Origin: JALCLA01 sp965653565
GTDB taxonomy: Bacteria; Pseudomonadota; Gammaproteobacteria; Xanthomonadales; Xanthomonadaceae
Length of the DNA: 44,331 nt
Direction: 5' to 3'
Assembly (NCBI GenBank): GCA_965653565.1
Contig: CBFHAI010000035.1
Span: 1 to 44,331 of the forward strand
The position numbers were made by a program, and so were the translations under genes. The notes under the pieces are model-generated. The model did not search any database. It saw only the letters and a program-made list of their open reading frames with translations, and was not told where the DNA came from. Positions within the stretch are counted from its first letter, which is position 1, and every line of letters begins with the position of its first letter. Shown piece after piece: positions 25,464 to 33,420 of the stretch.

Positions 25464-26027
25464 GTGACGCGCACGCTCGCCATCGACGAAGCCGCCGCCA
25501 CCCTGCGCGGCGGCGGCCTGATCGCCTATCCCACCGAAGCCGTGTGGGGCCTGGGCTGCGATCCGTTCGATGCCGCCGCGGTGCAGCGCCTGTTCGATCT
25601 CAAGCAGCGGCCGGCGGCGAAAGGCGTGATCCTGATCGCCGCCACACTCGACCAACTCGAACCACTGATCGACCTCGCCAGCCTGGCTGAAGCGCGCCGC
25701 CGCGAAGTGCTCGACAGCTGGCCCGGCCCGCACACCTGGACGATTCCCTGCCGCGCCGACGTGCCCGAACGGCTGCGCGGCGAATTCGCCACGCTCGCCG
25801 TACGCGTCACCGCGCATCCGATCGCCGCCGCGCTGTGCGCCGCCTTCGGCCGGCCGATCGTTTCGACCAGCGCCAATCTCGCCGGCGAGCCGCCGCCGCG
25901 GCAACGCGATGAGATCGATGCGCGCGTGTTGGCCGGCATCGACGGCCTGGTCGAAGGCATGACCGGCGGGCTCGATCGGCCGACGCCGATCCGCGACGCC
26001 CACAGCGGGCATCCGCTGCGACTTTGA
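25464..26027 (+). CDS. tsaC: L-threonylcarbamoyladenylate synthase TsaC (YrdC)
   Basis: TsaC makes threonylcarbamoyl-AMP from threonine, bicarbonate and ATP, the first step of the t6A37 modification of ANN-decoding tRNAs. The 187-residue protein has the family start GGLIAYPTEAVWGLGCDP, the KQRPAAKGVILIAA motif, SWPGPHTWTIP, LAVRVTAHP and VSTSANLAGEPP, which together build the nucleotide and threonine site. Length matches the short TsaC type rather than the longer Sua5. It begins with GTG at 25464, the only in-frame start that gives the normal N-terminus, 14 bases after topA, so the two genes are probably co-transcribed. Identification is very secure. Confidence 0.95.
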   Translation: MTRTLAIDEAAATLRGGGLIAYPTEAVWGLGCDPFDAAAVQRLFDLKQRPAAKGVILIAATLDQLEPLIDLASLAEARRREVLDSWPGPHTWTIPCRADVPERLRGEFATLAVRVTAHPIAAALCAAFGRPIVSTSANLAGEPPPRQRDEIDARVLAGIDGLVEGMTGGLDRPTPIRDAHSGHPLRL

Positions 26028-26122
26028 CGTCGATCCGCTGACGCGAGCGCCCGCCGCTTTCCGTAACAAGGCGGACTCGTCTGCGGCCTGATAGCATCGC
26101 CGCGCTTTCCTGGGGAAAACCA

Positions 26123-27853
26123 ATGCGCAAACTCATCGTGATCGTGGTGCTCGCGGCCGTCGTGGCCGTCGGGCTTTATTTCGTTTTCGGGCGCGACGGC
26201 GCCGGCGGCCCGGGGCTGGCCGACGGTAGCGGCGATGCCGATGCACCGCTGGCCTTCGTGCCGGCCGATACGCCGTACGTCGTCGCCAGCCTCGAACCGC
26301 TGCCGAAGGCGTCGATCGACGCCTGGCTGCAGCAGAGCGAACCGGCGCTGCGGATGTGGTTGAGCCAGCTCGACCTGGCCGCCACCCGCATGCAGGCCGA
26401 CGCCGCCGACGAACCGGCCACCAAGTGGGTGCGCGCGCTCAACAGCGAGTTCAAGGACAAGACCGTCGCGCAGGCGATCGCCGCGATGGGACTCGATCTG
26501 CAGGCCCGCTCGGCCTTCTACGGCATCGGCCTGGTGCCGGTGGCGCGCATCACGCTGGCCGATCCGACCGCCTTCGGCGCCTTCGTCGCGCGGCTCGAAG
26601 CCTCGGCCGGCGAGAAGCTCGCCACCACGGCCATCGATGGCGTCCACTACTGGCAGTTCACCGATCCGCAGAACAAGCTGCGCGGCATCGTCGCGCTGCA
26701 TGGCAAGCACCTGGTGGCGACGGTCGCGCCGGTCGGCGACGACACCGCGCTGCGTACCTTGCTCGGTCTGGACCGGCCGGCGAAATCGATGAGCGACGGC
26801 GGCGAACTGACCGCGATCAACAAGAAATACGGTTACCTGCCGTACGCCACCGGCTACATCGACAGCACGCGCCTGGTGAACGTGTTCACCGCCGCGCCGA
26901 CGCCGCTCGAAACCGCCTTCCTGGCCGCGCTCGAAATCGAAAAGCCGACCGTCGATGCGGTCTGCCAGGCCGAGTACGCCGCGCTGGCCGCGGTGGCACC
27001 GCGACTGGTGCTCGGCTACACCACGCTCGAACCGAAGGAATCGAACGCCGTCACGCGCATCGAACTGCGCAGCGACGTGGCGCAGGATCTGATGAAGCTG
27101 CGCGCCCCGATGCCGGGCCTCGACGCCGGCTCGAACGCCATGATCAATTTCGGTTTCAGCCTGAAACTCGCCGAACTGCCGCCGCTGATCAACAAGTGGG
27201 CGGGCCAGGTGTCGAAGGCGCCGTGGAAGTGCGAATCGCTGGTCGGCATGAACCAGGCGTTCGCCGATACGAGCGCGCAGGCCGCCAATCCGGCGGTGTT
27301 CGCCGCCGCGCCGGTGTTCTACGGCCTGCACGCGATCCTGACGCGCTTCGAAATGGACTCGCTCGATGCCGCGCCGGATTTCTCCGGCAAGCTGCTGATC
27401 GGTTCGCCCAACCCGGCCGCGCTGATCGGCATGGCGCAGAGTTTCGCGCCGCAGCTGGCCCAGCTGCAGCTCAAGCCGGACGGCGAAGTGCAGCCGCTGC
27501 CCGCGCTCGACGGCATGCCGCCGGATATGCCGGCGCACGCCGCGATGACCGACAAGCTGCTCGGCCTGGCCGTCGGCGCCGGTGAAGAAGCCACGCTGAA
27601 GGACGCGATGACGGTCGATCCGGCGCGCCAACCCTTGATGGTGATCGGCTACTCGGGCGCAGCCTTCACGCAGTTCGCCAAGCAGATGGAAAGCACGCTG
27701 CTGGCGGTCGAGCAGGATCCGGCGCAGCGCGCCGAAGCCGAGCAATCGATGAAGATGATGCGCGACATGTACGCCCTGATCCGCCGCATCGAAGTGCGCG
27801 TGGAATTCGGCGAAAACGGCATCGAATTCCACCAGTCGGCGACGATGAACTAG
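26123..27853 (+). CDS. Large exported protein of unknown function
   Basis: I do not recognise this 576-residue protein. It starts with a signal-anchor (about residues 3-24, LIVIVVLAAVVAVGLYFVF) followed by a Gly/Ala/Asp-rich linker, so the bulk should be periplasmic. The rest is soluble-looking, with alternating helices and strands and a repeated style: LAFVPADTPYVVASLEPLP near the start, ITLADPTAFGAFVARLEASA near residue 150 and GLHAILTRFEMDSLDAAPDF near 410. Cys300, in DAVCQAEYA, is one of only two Cys residues; the other is in PWKCES. The AT-D-x-P pattern recalls bacterial DUF3352-like exported proteins, but I would not assign it. The ATG at 26123 has GGGGAAAA upstream. It is convergent with the amidohydrolase gene. 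Confidence 0.8.
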   Translation: MRKLIVIVVLAAVVAVGLYFVFGRDGAGGPGLADGSGDADAPLAFVPADTPYVVASLEPLPKASIDAWLQQSEPALRMWLSQLDLAATRMQADAADEPATKWVRALNSEFKDKTVAQAIAAMGLDLQARSAFYGIGLVPVARITLADPTAFGAFVARLEASAGEKLATTAIDGVHYWQFTDPQNKLRGIVALHGKHLVATVAPVGDDTALRTLLGLDRPAKSMSDGGELTAINKKYGYLPYATGYIDSTRLVNVFTAAPTPLETAFLAALEIEKPTVDAVCQAEYAALAAVAPRLVLGYTTLEPKESNAVTRIELRSDVAQDLMKLRAPMPGLDAGSNAMINFGFSLKLAELPPLINKWAGQVSKAPWKCESLVGMNQAFADTSAQAANPAVFAAAPVFYGLHAILTRFEMDSLDAAPDFSGKLLIGSPNPAALIGMAQSFAPQLAQLQLKPDGEVQPLPALDGMPPDMPAHAAMTDKLLGLAVGAGEEATLKDAMTVDPARQPLMVIGYSGAAFTQFAKQMESTLLAVEQDPAQRAEAEQSMKMMRDMYALIRRIEVRVEFGENGIEFHQSATMN

Positions 27854-27864
27854 GCGTCGCGCGC

Positions 27865-27897
27865 GGGGATCACGGCTGCGTCAGCGTCGTGATCCCC
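27865..27897. terminator. Hairpin at the convergent junction, overlapping the amidohydrolase stop
   Basis: GGGGATCACG (27865-27874) pairs perfectly with CGTGATCCCC (27888-27897); the loop holds a second small stem GCTG/CAGC. It lies between two convergent genes and could serve both, although neither side has a good T-run. The last eight codons and the stop of the amidohydrolase gene are inside the stem. Confidence 0.5.
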
Positions 27898-29444
27898 CGC
27901 TCCTGCTTGGCGGCCGCCACCAGCGCCCGCACTTCGGCCAGCAGCGCCGCGGCGTCGTAAACGATGCCGTCCTTGATCGTATAGCGCACGCCGCCCACGC
28001 GTTGCGGCTGGCCCTGCGCATCGAGCCGCACGTGGCCGGTGCCGTACAGCACCTTGAGATTCGCCAGCGGGTTTTCTTTCAACACGACGAGGTCGGCGAG
28101 CTTGCCCGCTTCGATGCTGCCGAGCCGATCTTCCGCACCCAGCGCCTGCGCACCGGCCAGCGTCGCCGAGCGGATCACTTCCAGCGGATGGAAGCCCGCC
28201 TCGCGCAGCAGCTCGAGTTCCTCGATCGTGCCGAAGCCGTAGAGCTTGTAGATGTAGCCCGAATCCGAGCCCACGGTGACGCGGCCGCCGCGATTCTTGT
28301 AATCGTTGACGAAGGCCATCCAGCGCCGGTAGTTGTCCTTCCACGCGACTTCTTCCTCGGTGCCCCAATCGAAGAAGAAGCTGCCGTGGCTGTCGCGGCT
28401 GGGTTTGTAGAAATCCCACAGCGACGGCAGCGTGTAGTCGTCGTGCCAGTCGGCCTGGCGGGCGCGCATGAAATCGCGCGTGGCCTGGTAGATGGTGAAG
28501 GTCGGGTCGAGCGTGAAGTCGAGTTCGAGCAGTTCGCGCATCACCGCTTCGTAGCGTTTGCTGCCTTTCTTGCTGGCCTGTGCCCACAGACGGCCGGCCT
28601 GGCCGAAGCGGTGCTGCTCGTCGAGATAGTTGTAGTCGGCCGGGTAGTCCTGCACGGTGCGATCGTCGAACAAGGCTTCCGGCAGGCCGTACCAGTGTTC
28701 CATCGTGGTCAGGCCCCAGCGCGCGGTGGTGAGCACGTTGACGCGCGCGACATCGAGCTGCGCGTGATGGCAGGCGCTGCGCATGCCGTTCTTTTTCAAC
28801 TCGTCGAAGGCGGCTTCGAGGATGTCGGGGCGATAGCCGAAGCACTTCATGCCGAGCGCGCCCTTGGCCTTCATTTCGCGCACCCAGGCACGCGCATCGT
28901 CTTTCGACGCGATCGGCGATTCGCGGCCCGAACCGAAGAAGATGTACGGAAAAATGCGCGGCGCGGTGATTTCGTTGCGTGCGCTGCGCTGGCTTTCCGA
29001 CGCGCAGAACTCGATGCCGTTGCCGCAGCCCGGATCGCGGATCGTCGTGATGCCGTGCGCGAGCCACAGCTTGTAGACGTATTCGGCCGGCGTGCCCTGC
29101 TCTTCGCCGCCGATATGGCCGTGCATGTCGACCAGGCCGGGCAACACGAAATGGCCGGCGAGATCCAGCTCGCGACCGCCGGCTTTCAGTTTCGGACGCG
29201 CATCGGGCTTGATCGCGGAATTGGCGCTGCCGACGATGCGCACTTCGGTGATGCGATCGTTCTCGATCACCACATCGGCCGGCCCGAAGGCCGGACTGCC
29301 GGTGCCGTTGACGACGGTGACGCCGCGCAGGATCAGCTGCGAATACGGCCCCTCGCCTTCGTCGCGCGCGGGCGCCGCCGGAATGGCGGCGGCCAGGACA
29401 TTCTCAACGGCGAACAGCAGTGCAATGCAAACGATGGCGCGCAT
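27870..29444 (-). CDS. Secreted amidohydrolase (metal-dependent hydrolase superfamily)
   Basis: The 524-residue protein starts with a signal peptide (about residues 1-20, ending VLAAA) and should be periplasmic. It is a member of the amidohydrolase superfamily: an N-terminal beta-sandwich (LILRGVTVVNGTGSPAFGPAD), the metal-binding HxH in GLVDMHGHIGG (His108 and His110), further candidate ligands in SACHHAQLD and TTMEHWYG, and the catalytic Asp in GSDSGYIYKLYG near residue 400. The C-terminal LGSIEAGKLADLVVLKENPL is the family hallmark. Such exported members include dipeptidases and imidazolonepropionase-like enzymes; the substrate is not clear. The ATG at 29444 is fixed by the signal peptide. 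It follows the dehydrogenase gene on the same strand after a repeat element. Confidence 0.88.
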   Translation of the reverse strand: MRAIVCIALLFAVENVLAAAIPAAPARDEGEGPYSQLILRGVTVVNGTGSPAFGPADVVIENDRITEVRIVGSANSAIKPDARPKLKAGGRELDLAGHFVLPGLVDMHGHIGGEEQGTPAEYVYKLWLAHGITTIRDPGCGNGIEFCASESQRSARNEITAPRIFPYIFFGSGRESPIASKDDARAWVREMKAKGALGMKCFGYRPDILEAAFDELKKNGMRSACHHAQLDVARVNVLTTARWGLTTMEHWYGLPEALFDDRTVQDYPADYNYLDEQHRFGQAGRLWAQASKKGSKRYEAVMRELLELDFTLDPTFTIYQATRDFMRARQADWHDDYTLPSLWDFYKPSRDSHGSFFFDWGTEEEVAWKDNYRRWMAFVNDYKNRGGRVTVGSDSGYIYKLYGFGTIEELELLREAGFHPLEVIRSATLAGAQALGAEDRLGSIEAGKLADLVVLKENPLANLKVLYGTGHVRLDAQGQPQRVGGVRYTIKDGIVYDAAALLAEVRALVAAAKQERGITTLTQP

Positions 29445-29567
29445 GACTTCCCCGACACGAAGGCGCGGGCCGGCAACGCCCGCATGAACCGATGGACGGC
29501 GCCGAGCATAGCCGCTTTGCCGGCCGCCTCCCCGTGGCGTTCGTCGCGGGTTGGTGCGGCGGCGGAG
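29445..29567. other. Non-coding stretch upstream of the amidohydrolase gene
   Basis: This is the first part of the 324-base gap between the amidohydrolase start and the dehydrogenase stop. It is GC-rich; I see no reading frame with coding character and no clear promoter hexamers. The rest of the gap is filled by a foldback repeat element. Confidence 0.5.
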
Positions 29568-29750
29568 AGCAGGAGCAGAGCCGGACACAGAGATCGCAGA
29601 GATGGAAAGAAAGATCGCGGAGAAAATCAAAATTGGATCAATGCTCTGGATGCGGCGAAGCAAACCCGCTATTCCGCCAACCACTCAGTCGCTCTTCTTC
29701 GCGTCCTTTCTTTTCCATCTCTGCGTCCTCTGCGTCCCGCTCCGGCTCTT
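29568..29750 (+). repeat. Foldback MITE-like repeat, copy A
   Basis: Two imperfect inverted arms (about 29568-29630 and 29691-29750) flank a centre of about 60 bases. The right arm contains CTCTGCGTCCTCTGCGTCC and TTCGCGTCCTTTCTTTTCC. Its 48 bases at 29698-29745 differ at only two positions from the right arm of copy B. The left arm, read as its reverse complement, is the same sequence with several changes. The centre shares CCGCCAaCCAC-type sequence with copy B, so the whole unit is homologous, not only the arms. It lies just 3' of the dehydrogenase gene. No transposase gene is present. Confidence 0.85.
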
Positions 29751-29768
29751 CTACACAGCAGCGAAAAA

Positions 29769-30545
29769 TCAGAACCCGTAGCGCAAGAACCCACCGTCCA
29801 CCGCGACACATTCGCCGGTGATGTAGCTCGACGCGGGCAGGCAGAGGAAGGCCACGGTCGCGGCCACTTCTTCGGGTTCGCCGACGCGGCGCATCGGGGT
29901 GCGGTCGATCACTTCTTCGTAGTAATCCGGATCGGCGAGCGCGTCCGAGGTGCGGCGCGTGCGGATGTACCACGGCGCCACGCAGTTCACGCGCACGCCG
30001 TCTTCGGCCCATTCGCAGGCCAGATTCTTCGTGAGTTGATGCAGGGCGGCCTTCGTCATGCCGTAGACCGCGCCGGTGCGGACGTGGGTGGCACCCGAGA
30101 CCGAGCCGATGTTGACGATCGCCGAGGTCGCGTGCGCGGTGAGCAGCGGATAGGCGCAGCGCGCCAGTTCCCAGGCGCTGAACAGATTGGTTTCGAACAG
30201 CGCGCGCCATTCGGCCTCGTCGTAGTCGACCGCGGCGCGGCGCTGGTTGGTGCCGGCGTTGTTGACCAGCAGGTTGAGGCCTTCGCCGAGATCCTCGATC
30301 CAGTCGAAAATCTCCTGCCGCTGTTCGGCGTCGCCGACGTCGGCCGCGAAAGCGCGCACCGCGCGCGCCGGGAATTCCTCTTCGAGTTCGGCACGCGCGC
30401 GTTCGAGCACTTCGTCGTCGCGCGCCACCATCAGCACGTCGGCGCCGAAGCCGAGCAGTTCGCGCGCCACCGCGCGGCCGATGCCGGCGCTGGCGCCGGT
30501 GACCAGCGCGATCTGTCCGTCGAGTCGCCAGCGTTGTTGGAACAT
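29769..30545 (-). CDS. Short-chain dehydrogenase/reductase, tropinone-reductase-like
   Basis: The 258-residue cytoplasmic protein is a classical SDR oxidoreductase using NAD(P). It has the cofactor motif TGASAGIG (about residues 16-23), the NNAG motif (LLVNNAGTNQRR), the catalytic serine in NIGSVSGATHV and the catalytic YxxxK in VYGMTKAALHQL. The C-terminal ITGECVAVDGGFLRYGF is the typical SDR ending. Overall it resembles the tropinone-reductase-like and 3-oxoacyl-ACP-reductase-like group, whose substrates cannot be predicted from sequence. It is divergent from the small-protein gene at 30604, and a repeat element follows its stop codon within 20 bases. The family call is very secure. Confidence 0.93.
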   Translation of the reverse strand: MFQQRWRLDGQIALVTGASAGIGRAVARELLGFGADVLMVARDDEVLERARAELEEEFPARAVRAFAADVGDAEQRQEIFDWIEDLGEGLNLLVNNAGTNQRRAAVDYDEAEWRALFETNLFSAWELARCAYPLLTAHATSAIVNIGSVSGATHVRTGAVYGMTKAALHQLTKNLACEWAEDGVRVNCVAPWYIRTRRTSDALADPDYYEEVIDRTPMRRVGEPEEVAATVAFLCLPASSYITGECVAVDGGFLRYGF

Positions 30546-30603
30546 GCCTGCCTCCGCGCGATGGCGCTAGGATAGCGGCACTTCAAGCCTGCGGAAGCCG
30601 CCG

Positions 30604-30945
30604 ATGTCGATCAGCCTCATGTTCGTCCTGCTCATGTCCGCCGCCACGGCGCCGCCGTGCGCGGCCGTCGACGGCTGGAATGCCGGCCGCCACGGCAAAC
30701 CCGCGGCGGCCGAATGCGCCGCCGCCGACTACGCCGAAGCCCACAAGCTCGGCCAGGCCCTGCACGAACTGCTGGGCGAGCGCGCGTCGATCGAGGCCGG
30801 GCTCAAGTCGCTGAGCGCCGAAGAACAGGGCAAGCAGCGCCGCCGCCAGCGGCAGATCGACAACGATGTGGAGGCGATTTACGGCGTGGCGACGATCAAG
30901 GACTGGCCGTACGAATCTTCCGGAAAACTGGAGCAGCCGCGATGA
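30604..30945 (+). CDS. Small exported protein of unknown function
   Basis: The 113-residue product starts with a hydrophobic signal (about residues 1-20, ISLMFVLLMSAATAPPCAA). The mature part is short, helical and charged, with LGQALHELLGERASIEAGL and KQRRRQRQIDNDVEAIYGVA. I recognise no family. It overlaps the next gene, a small lipoprotein, by four bases (ATGA), so the two are translated together and probably act together in the periplasm. Two cysteines (in PPCAAV and AECAAADY) could form a disulfide. It is supported as a real gene by the signal peptide, the coupled neighbour and codon use like the surrounding genes. Confidence 0.68.
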   Translation: MSISLMFVLLMSAATAPPCAAVDGWNAGRHGKPAAAECAAADYAEAHKLGQALHELLGERASIEAGLKSLSAEEQGKQRRRQRQIDNDVEAIYGVATIKDWPYESSGKLEQPR

Positions 30946-31154
30946 GTGCGCGTCGGATGTTGTTGGCGATGGCGGCCATGTCGACCCTCGGCGCCTGCAC
31001 GCCCGAACCGGCTCCACCGCCGCCGCCGGACGACAGTTCGCGCGCGCTCGAACGTGCGATCCAGGAACCGCTCGACAAGGCGCGCGCGGTCGAAGATCAG
31101 GTGAAGGCGGCGCGCGCGAAGCAGGACAGGGAAATCGAGGACGGCGGCGGCTGA
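30942..31154 (+). CDS. Small lipoprotein of unknown function
   Basis: The 70-residue precursor MSARRMLLAMAAMSTLGAC carries a good lipobox (LGAC), followed by a Pro-rich linker (TPEPAPPPPPDDSS) and a charged amphipathic helix (ALERAIQEPLDKARAVEDQV) to the end. The mature lipoprotein would be about 50 residues, a size and build that recalls small coiled-coil outer-membrane lipoproteins, but I recognise no named family. Its start overlaps the stop of the preceding exported protein. Repeat copy B begins about 60 bases downstream. The start at 30942 is fixed by the signal peptide. Confidence 0.72.
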   Translation: MSARRMLLAMAAMSTLGACTPEPAPPPPPDDSSRALERAIQEPLDKARAVEDQVKAARAKQDREIEDGGG

Positions 31155-31199
31155 TTTTTCGCGGTCACGTCTTCGGATGCAGCGCAGCGGAATCCGAAA

Positions 31200-31222
31200 G
31201 GCTCGCCTCATTGTTGCGAGCC
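31200..31222. terminator. Hairpin 3' of the small lipoprotein gene
   Basis: GGCTCGC (31200-31206) pairs perfectly with GCGAGCC (31216-31222) around a nine-base loop, at the left edge of repeat copy B. There is no T-run, so termination is uncertain. Confidence 0.35.
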
Positions 31223-31396
31223 GAGCCGGAGCAGGACGCAGAGGACACAGAGATAGTGAAGAGAGGGCACGGAGGAGTTGAAATCCCTGCGCTTGGATAG
31301 ACGAAAGCATTCAAACCTCCGCCAGCCACCCTTCTGCTTTCCTTCGCGTCCTTTCTTTTCCAACTCTGCGTCCTCTGCGTCCTGCTCCGGATCTTT
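31216..31396 (+). repeat. Foldback MITE-like repeat, copy B
   Basis: Inverted arms lie at about 31221-31276 and 31339-31396. The left arm reads CCGGAGCAGGACGCAGAGG and the right arm ends CCTCTGCGTCCTGCTCCGG, an exact mirror over the outer 19 bases. The right arm differs from that of copy A at two of 48 positions, and the centre also matches (CCTCCGCCAGCCACCC against TTCCGCCAACCACTC). It is in the same orientation as copy A. It fills most of the 309-base gap between two convergent genes, and is itself flanked by GGATGC...AGCGGAATCCG palindromes in opposite orientation. Confidence 0.87.
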
Positions 31397-31420
31397 TCGC
31401 TCCAAAAGAATCCAAAGCGA

Positions 31421-31450
31421 CCTGGATGCGGATTCCGCTCCGCATCCAGG
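31421..31450 (-). terminator. Strong hairpin 3' of sppA, possible terminator or REP-like palindrome
   Basis: CCTGGATGCGGA (31421-31432) and TCCGCATCCAGG (31439-31450) form a perfect 12-base-pair stem with a six-base loop, 13 bases after the sppA stop. On the sppA strand a T-rich stretch (TCGCTTTGGATTCTTTTGG) follows, which fits an intrinsic terminator. A degenerate relative, GGATGCAGCGCAGCGGAATC, lies at 31175-31194, on the far side of repeat copy B, so it may also be a repeated palindrome. Confidence 0.6.
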
Positions 31451-31463
31451 CGACGAGGGCGCG

Positions 31464-33320
31464 CTACAAATCGCAGAAGCAATAAGCCACCGCGCGAATC
31501 GGCCGCTGTCCCGGCTGCATCATGCGCAAGGTGCGTTGCAGATCGCGCGTCACCTGCGGCGGCAGCACGCTGCCGGCCAGGCCGAGTTCCTGCACCAGCG
31601 CGCGCACCGAGCCGTTCTGGGTGGCGTCGACGACGAATTTCTCGAACGGCGACAGCTCCTTCTCGATGTATTTCACGCCGTGGCTGCCGGTCGCCAGATT
31701 GGCTTTCGCCGCGGCCGATGCAATCGCATCCTGCAGGCCGCCGAGTTGATCGACCAGCCCGCGCTCCTTGGCCTGCGCACCGCTCCACACGCGGCCGCGC
31801 GCCACTTCGTCGATCGCCTCGGGCGTCGATTCGCGCGCGGCGGCCACCTTGCCGATGAATTCGCGGTAGCCATCGTCGATCACGCTCTGGATCACCTGCC
31901 CGACCTGCGGATCGAGCGGACGCGTCGGATCGAAGGCGCCGGCGATGCGCGTGGTGGCGACGCCATCGACGCGCACGCCGATCTTGGCGAGCGTGTCGGG
32001 TATCGTCATGAACAACCCGAAGATGCCGATCGAGCCGGTGATCGTGCTTTCGTCGGCCCAGATCTCGTCGGCGTTCATCGAAATCCAGTAACCGCCGGAC
32101 GCCGCCACATCGCCCATCGACACCACGACGGGCTTGCCGGCCGCGCGCGTGATTTCCACTTCGCGGCGGATCTGTTCGGACGGGAACACGCCGCCACCGG
32201 GCGAATCGACGCGCAACACCAGTGCCTTCACGTTCTCGTCGTTGCGCGCATCGCGCACCAGCTGCGCGGTCGAGACGCCGCCGACCAGGCCGGGCGGCTG
32301 TTCGCCATCGACGATCTCGCCCTGCGCTACCACCACGGCCACCTGCGGACGCGGATCGATCGGCATGGTTTCGCGATCGACGTGGCTCAGATAGTCGTCG
32401 AGCGACACTTGGCGAAAAGTGTGTTCCTCGGTGTCTTCGACGCCGCGTTCGATCATCAGGGTGCGGAATTCGTCCTGCGTGGTCAGCGCATCGACCAGCT
32501 TTTGCTGCAAGGCCAATTCGGCGAGGTCGCCGTTCGCGGCCTGGATGCGTTCGGCGAAATTGTCGATATCGGCCTGCAGCTGCGCCGGTTCGATCTTGCG
32601 CGCCGCGCCGATGTCGGCCAGGTAGCGCTGCCAGACGTCGTTGAGCCAGAACAGATCGGCTTCGCGCGATTCGGGCGACGGGCCGTCGAGGATGTAGGGC
32701 TCGGCCGCCGATTTGTATTCGCCGACGCGGAACAGATGCACATCGACGCCGAGCTTGTCCTGCAGGCCTTCGCGGTAATAGCTGCGATAGCGCGACAGGC
32801 CTTCGATCAGCAGTGCGCCGGCCGGATGCAGGTAGATTTCATCGGCCTGCGCGGCCAGGTAGTACTGCTTCTGCTCCATGTAGTCGGCATAGGCGACGAC
32901 CTGCTTGCCGCTTTCCTTGAAGCGCGCGATGGCCGCGCCGACTTCGCGCAGGCCCGCGTACCCGGCGTTGCCGAGCGCATCCGGGCGGATCACCAGGCGT
33001 TCGATGCGGCTGTCTTTCGCGGCCGCTTCGATCGCGCGCAATACATCGCGCAGCTGGGTCTCGGGTTGTTCCTCGCCGAACATGCGCGAGAACGCGCGCG
33101 ACGCCGGGTCGGCGCTGAATTGTTCGACCAGTTCGCCGCGCGGGGCCAGCACCAGTGCCGTGCGGTCCTGCAGCACCGCGCCGCCGCCGAAGATCGCGGC
33201 CAGCACGATCAGCAGCACCACCAGGAAGACCAGGTTGAACACCAGGCGGCGGGTGAAATTGAGCGCATCCCACAGCCCCTGGAACAGGCGGCGGATCGCG
33301 CCCGGTTTTTTCTCGGACAT
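31464..33320 (-). CDS. sppA: Signal peptide peptidase SppA, 67K type
   Basis: SppA is a membrane-bound serine protease that degrades signal peptides left after protein export. The 618-residue protein has one N-terminal membrane helix (about residues 27-47) and the duplicated Clp-protease-like fold of the long, 67K type. The catalytic dyad is visible as Lys203 in VGEYKSAAEPY and Ser408 in MGDVAASGGYWISM; the IYLHPAGALLIEG and VLRVDSPGGGVFPSEQIR blocks are typical. Length is the same as E. coli SppA (618). The gene lies between the MATE transporter (same strand) and repeat copy B. Identification is very secure. Confidence 0.97.
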   Translation of the reverse strand: MSEKKPGAIRRLFQGLWDALNFTRRLVFNLVFLVVLLIVLAAIFGGGAVLQDRTALVLAPRGELVEQFSADPASRAFSRMFGEEQPETQLRDVLRAIEAAAKDSRIERLVIRPDALGNAGYAGLREVGAAIARFKESGKQVVAYADYMEQKQYYLAAQADEIYLHPAGALLIEGLSRYRSYYREGLQDKLGVDVHLFRVGEYKSAAEPYILDGPSPESREADLFWLNDVWQRYLADIGAARKIEPAQLQADIDNFAERIQAANGDLAELALQQKLVDALTTQDEFRTLMIERGVEDTEEHTFRQVSLDDYLSHVDRETMPIDPRPQVAVVVAQGEIVDGEQPPGLVGGVSTAQLVRDARNDENVKALVLRVDSPGGGVFPSEQIRREVEITRAAGKPVVVSMGDVAASGGYWISMNADEIWADESTITGSIGIFGLFMTIPDTLAKIGVRVDGVATTRIAGAFDPTRPLDPQVGQVIQSVIDDGYREFIGKVAAARESTPEAIDEVARGRVWSGAQAKERGLVDQLGGLQDAIASAAAKANLATGSHGVKYIEKELSPFEKFVVDATQNGSVRALVQELGLAGSVLPPQVTRDLQRTLRMMQPGQRPIRAVAYCFCDL

Positions 33321-33420
33321 CGCGATGGAACTCCAACTGGACTAAGGATCAAGGATAGCGCCTGGAATGCAGGGCGCATGCATCGTTGGTCACCCGCACC
33401 GATGGCGGCCGGCCGGCGGT

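Noticed and set aside
25526..27832. Long antisense frame (768 residues) opposite tsaC and the unknown exported protein gene
   Set aside because: Two unrelated well-supported genes lie on the other strand; the frame is a by-product of GC-rich third positions.
29568..29750. Small proteins encoded by the repeat arms (peptides such as EQDAEDAELEKKG)
   Set aside because: The same peptide pattern appears in all copies only because the arms repeat; frames differ and no start or ribosome site is kept.
28002..30575. Antisense frame of 857 residues opposite the amidohydrolase and dehydrogenase genes
   Set aside because: It runs through two clear genes and the repeat element without a break and has no recognisable motif.
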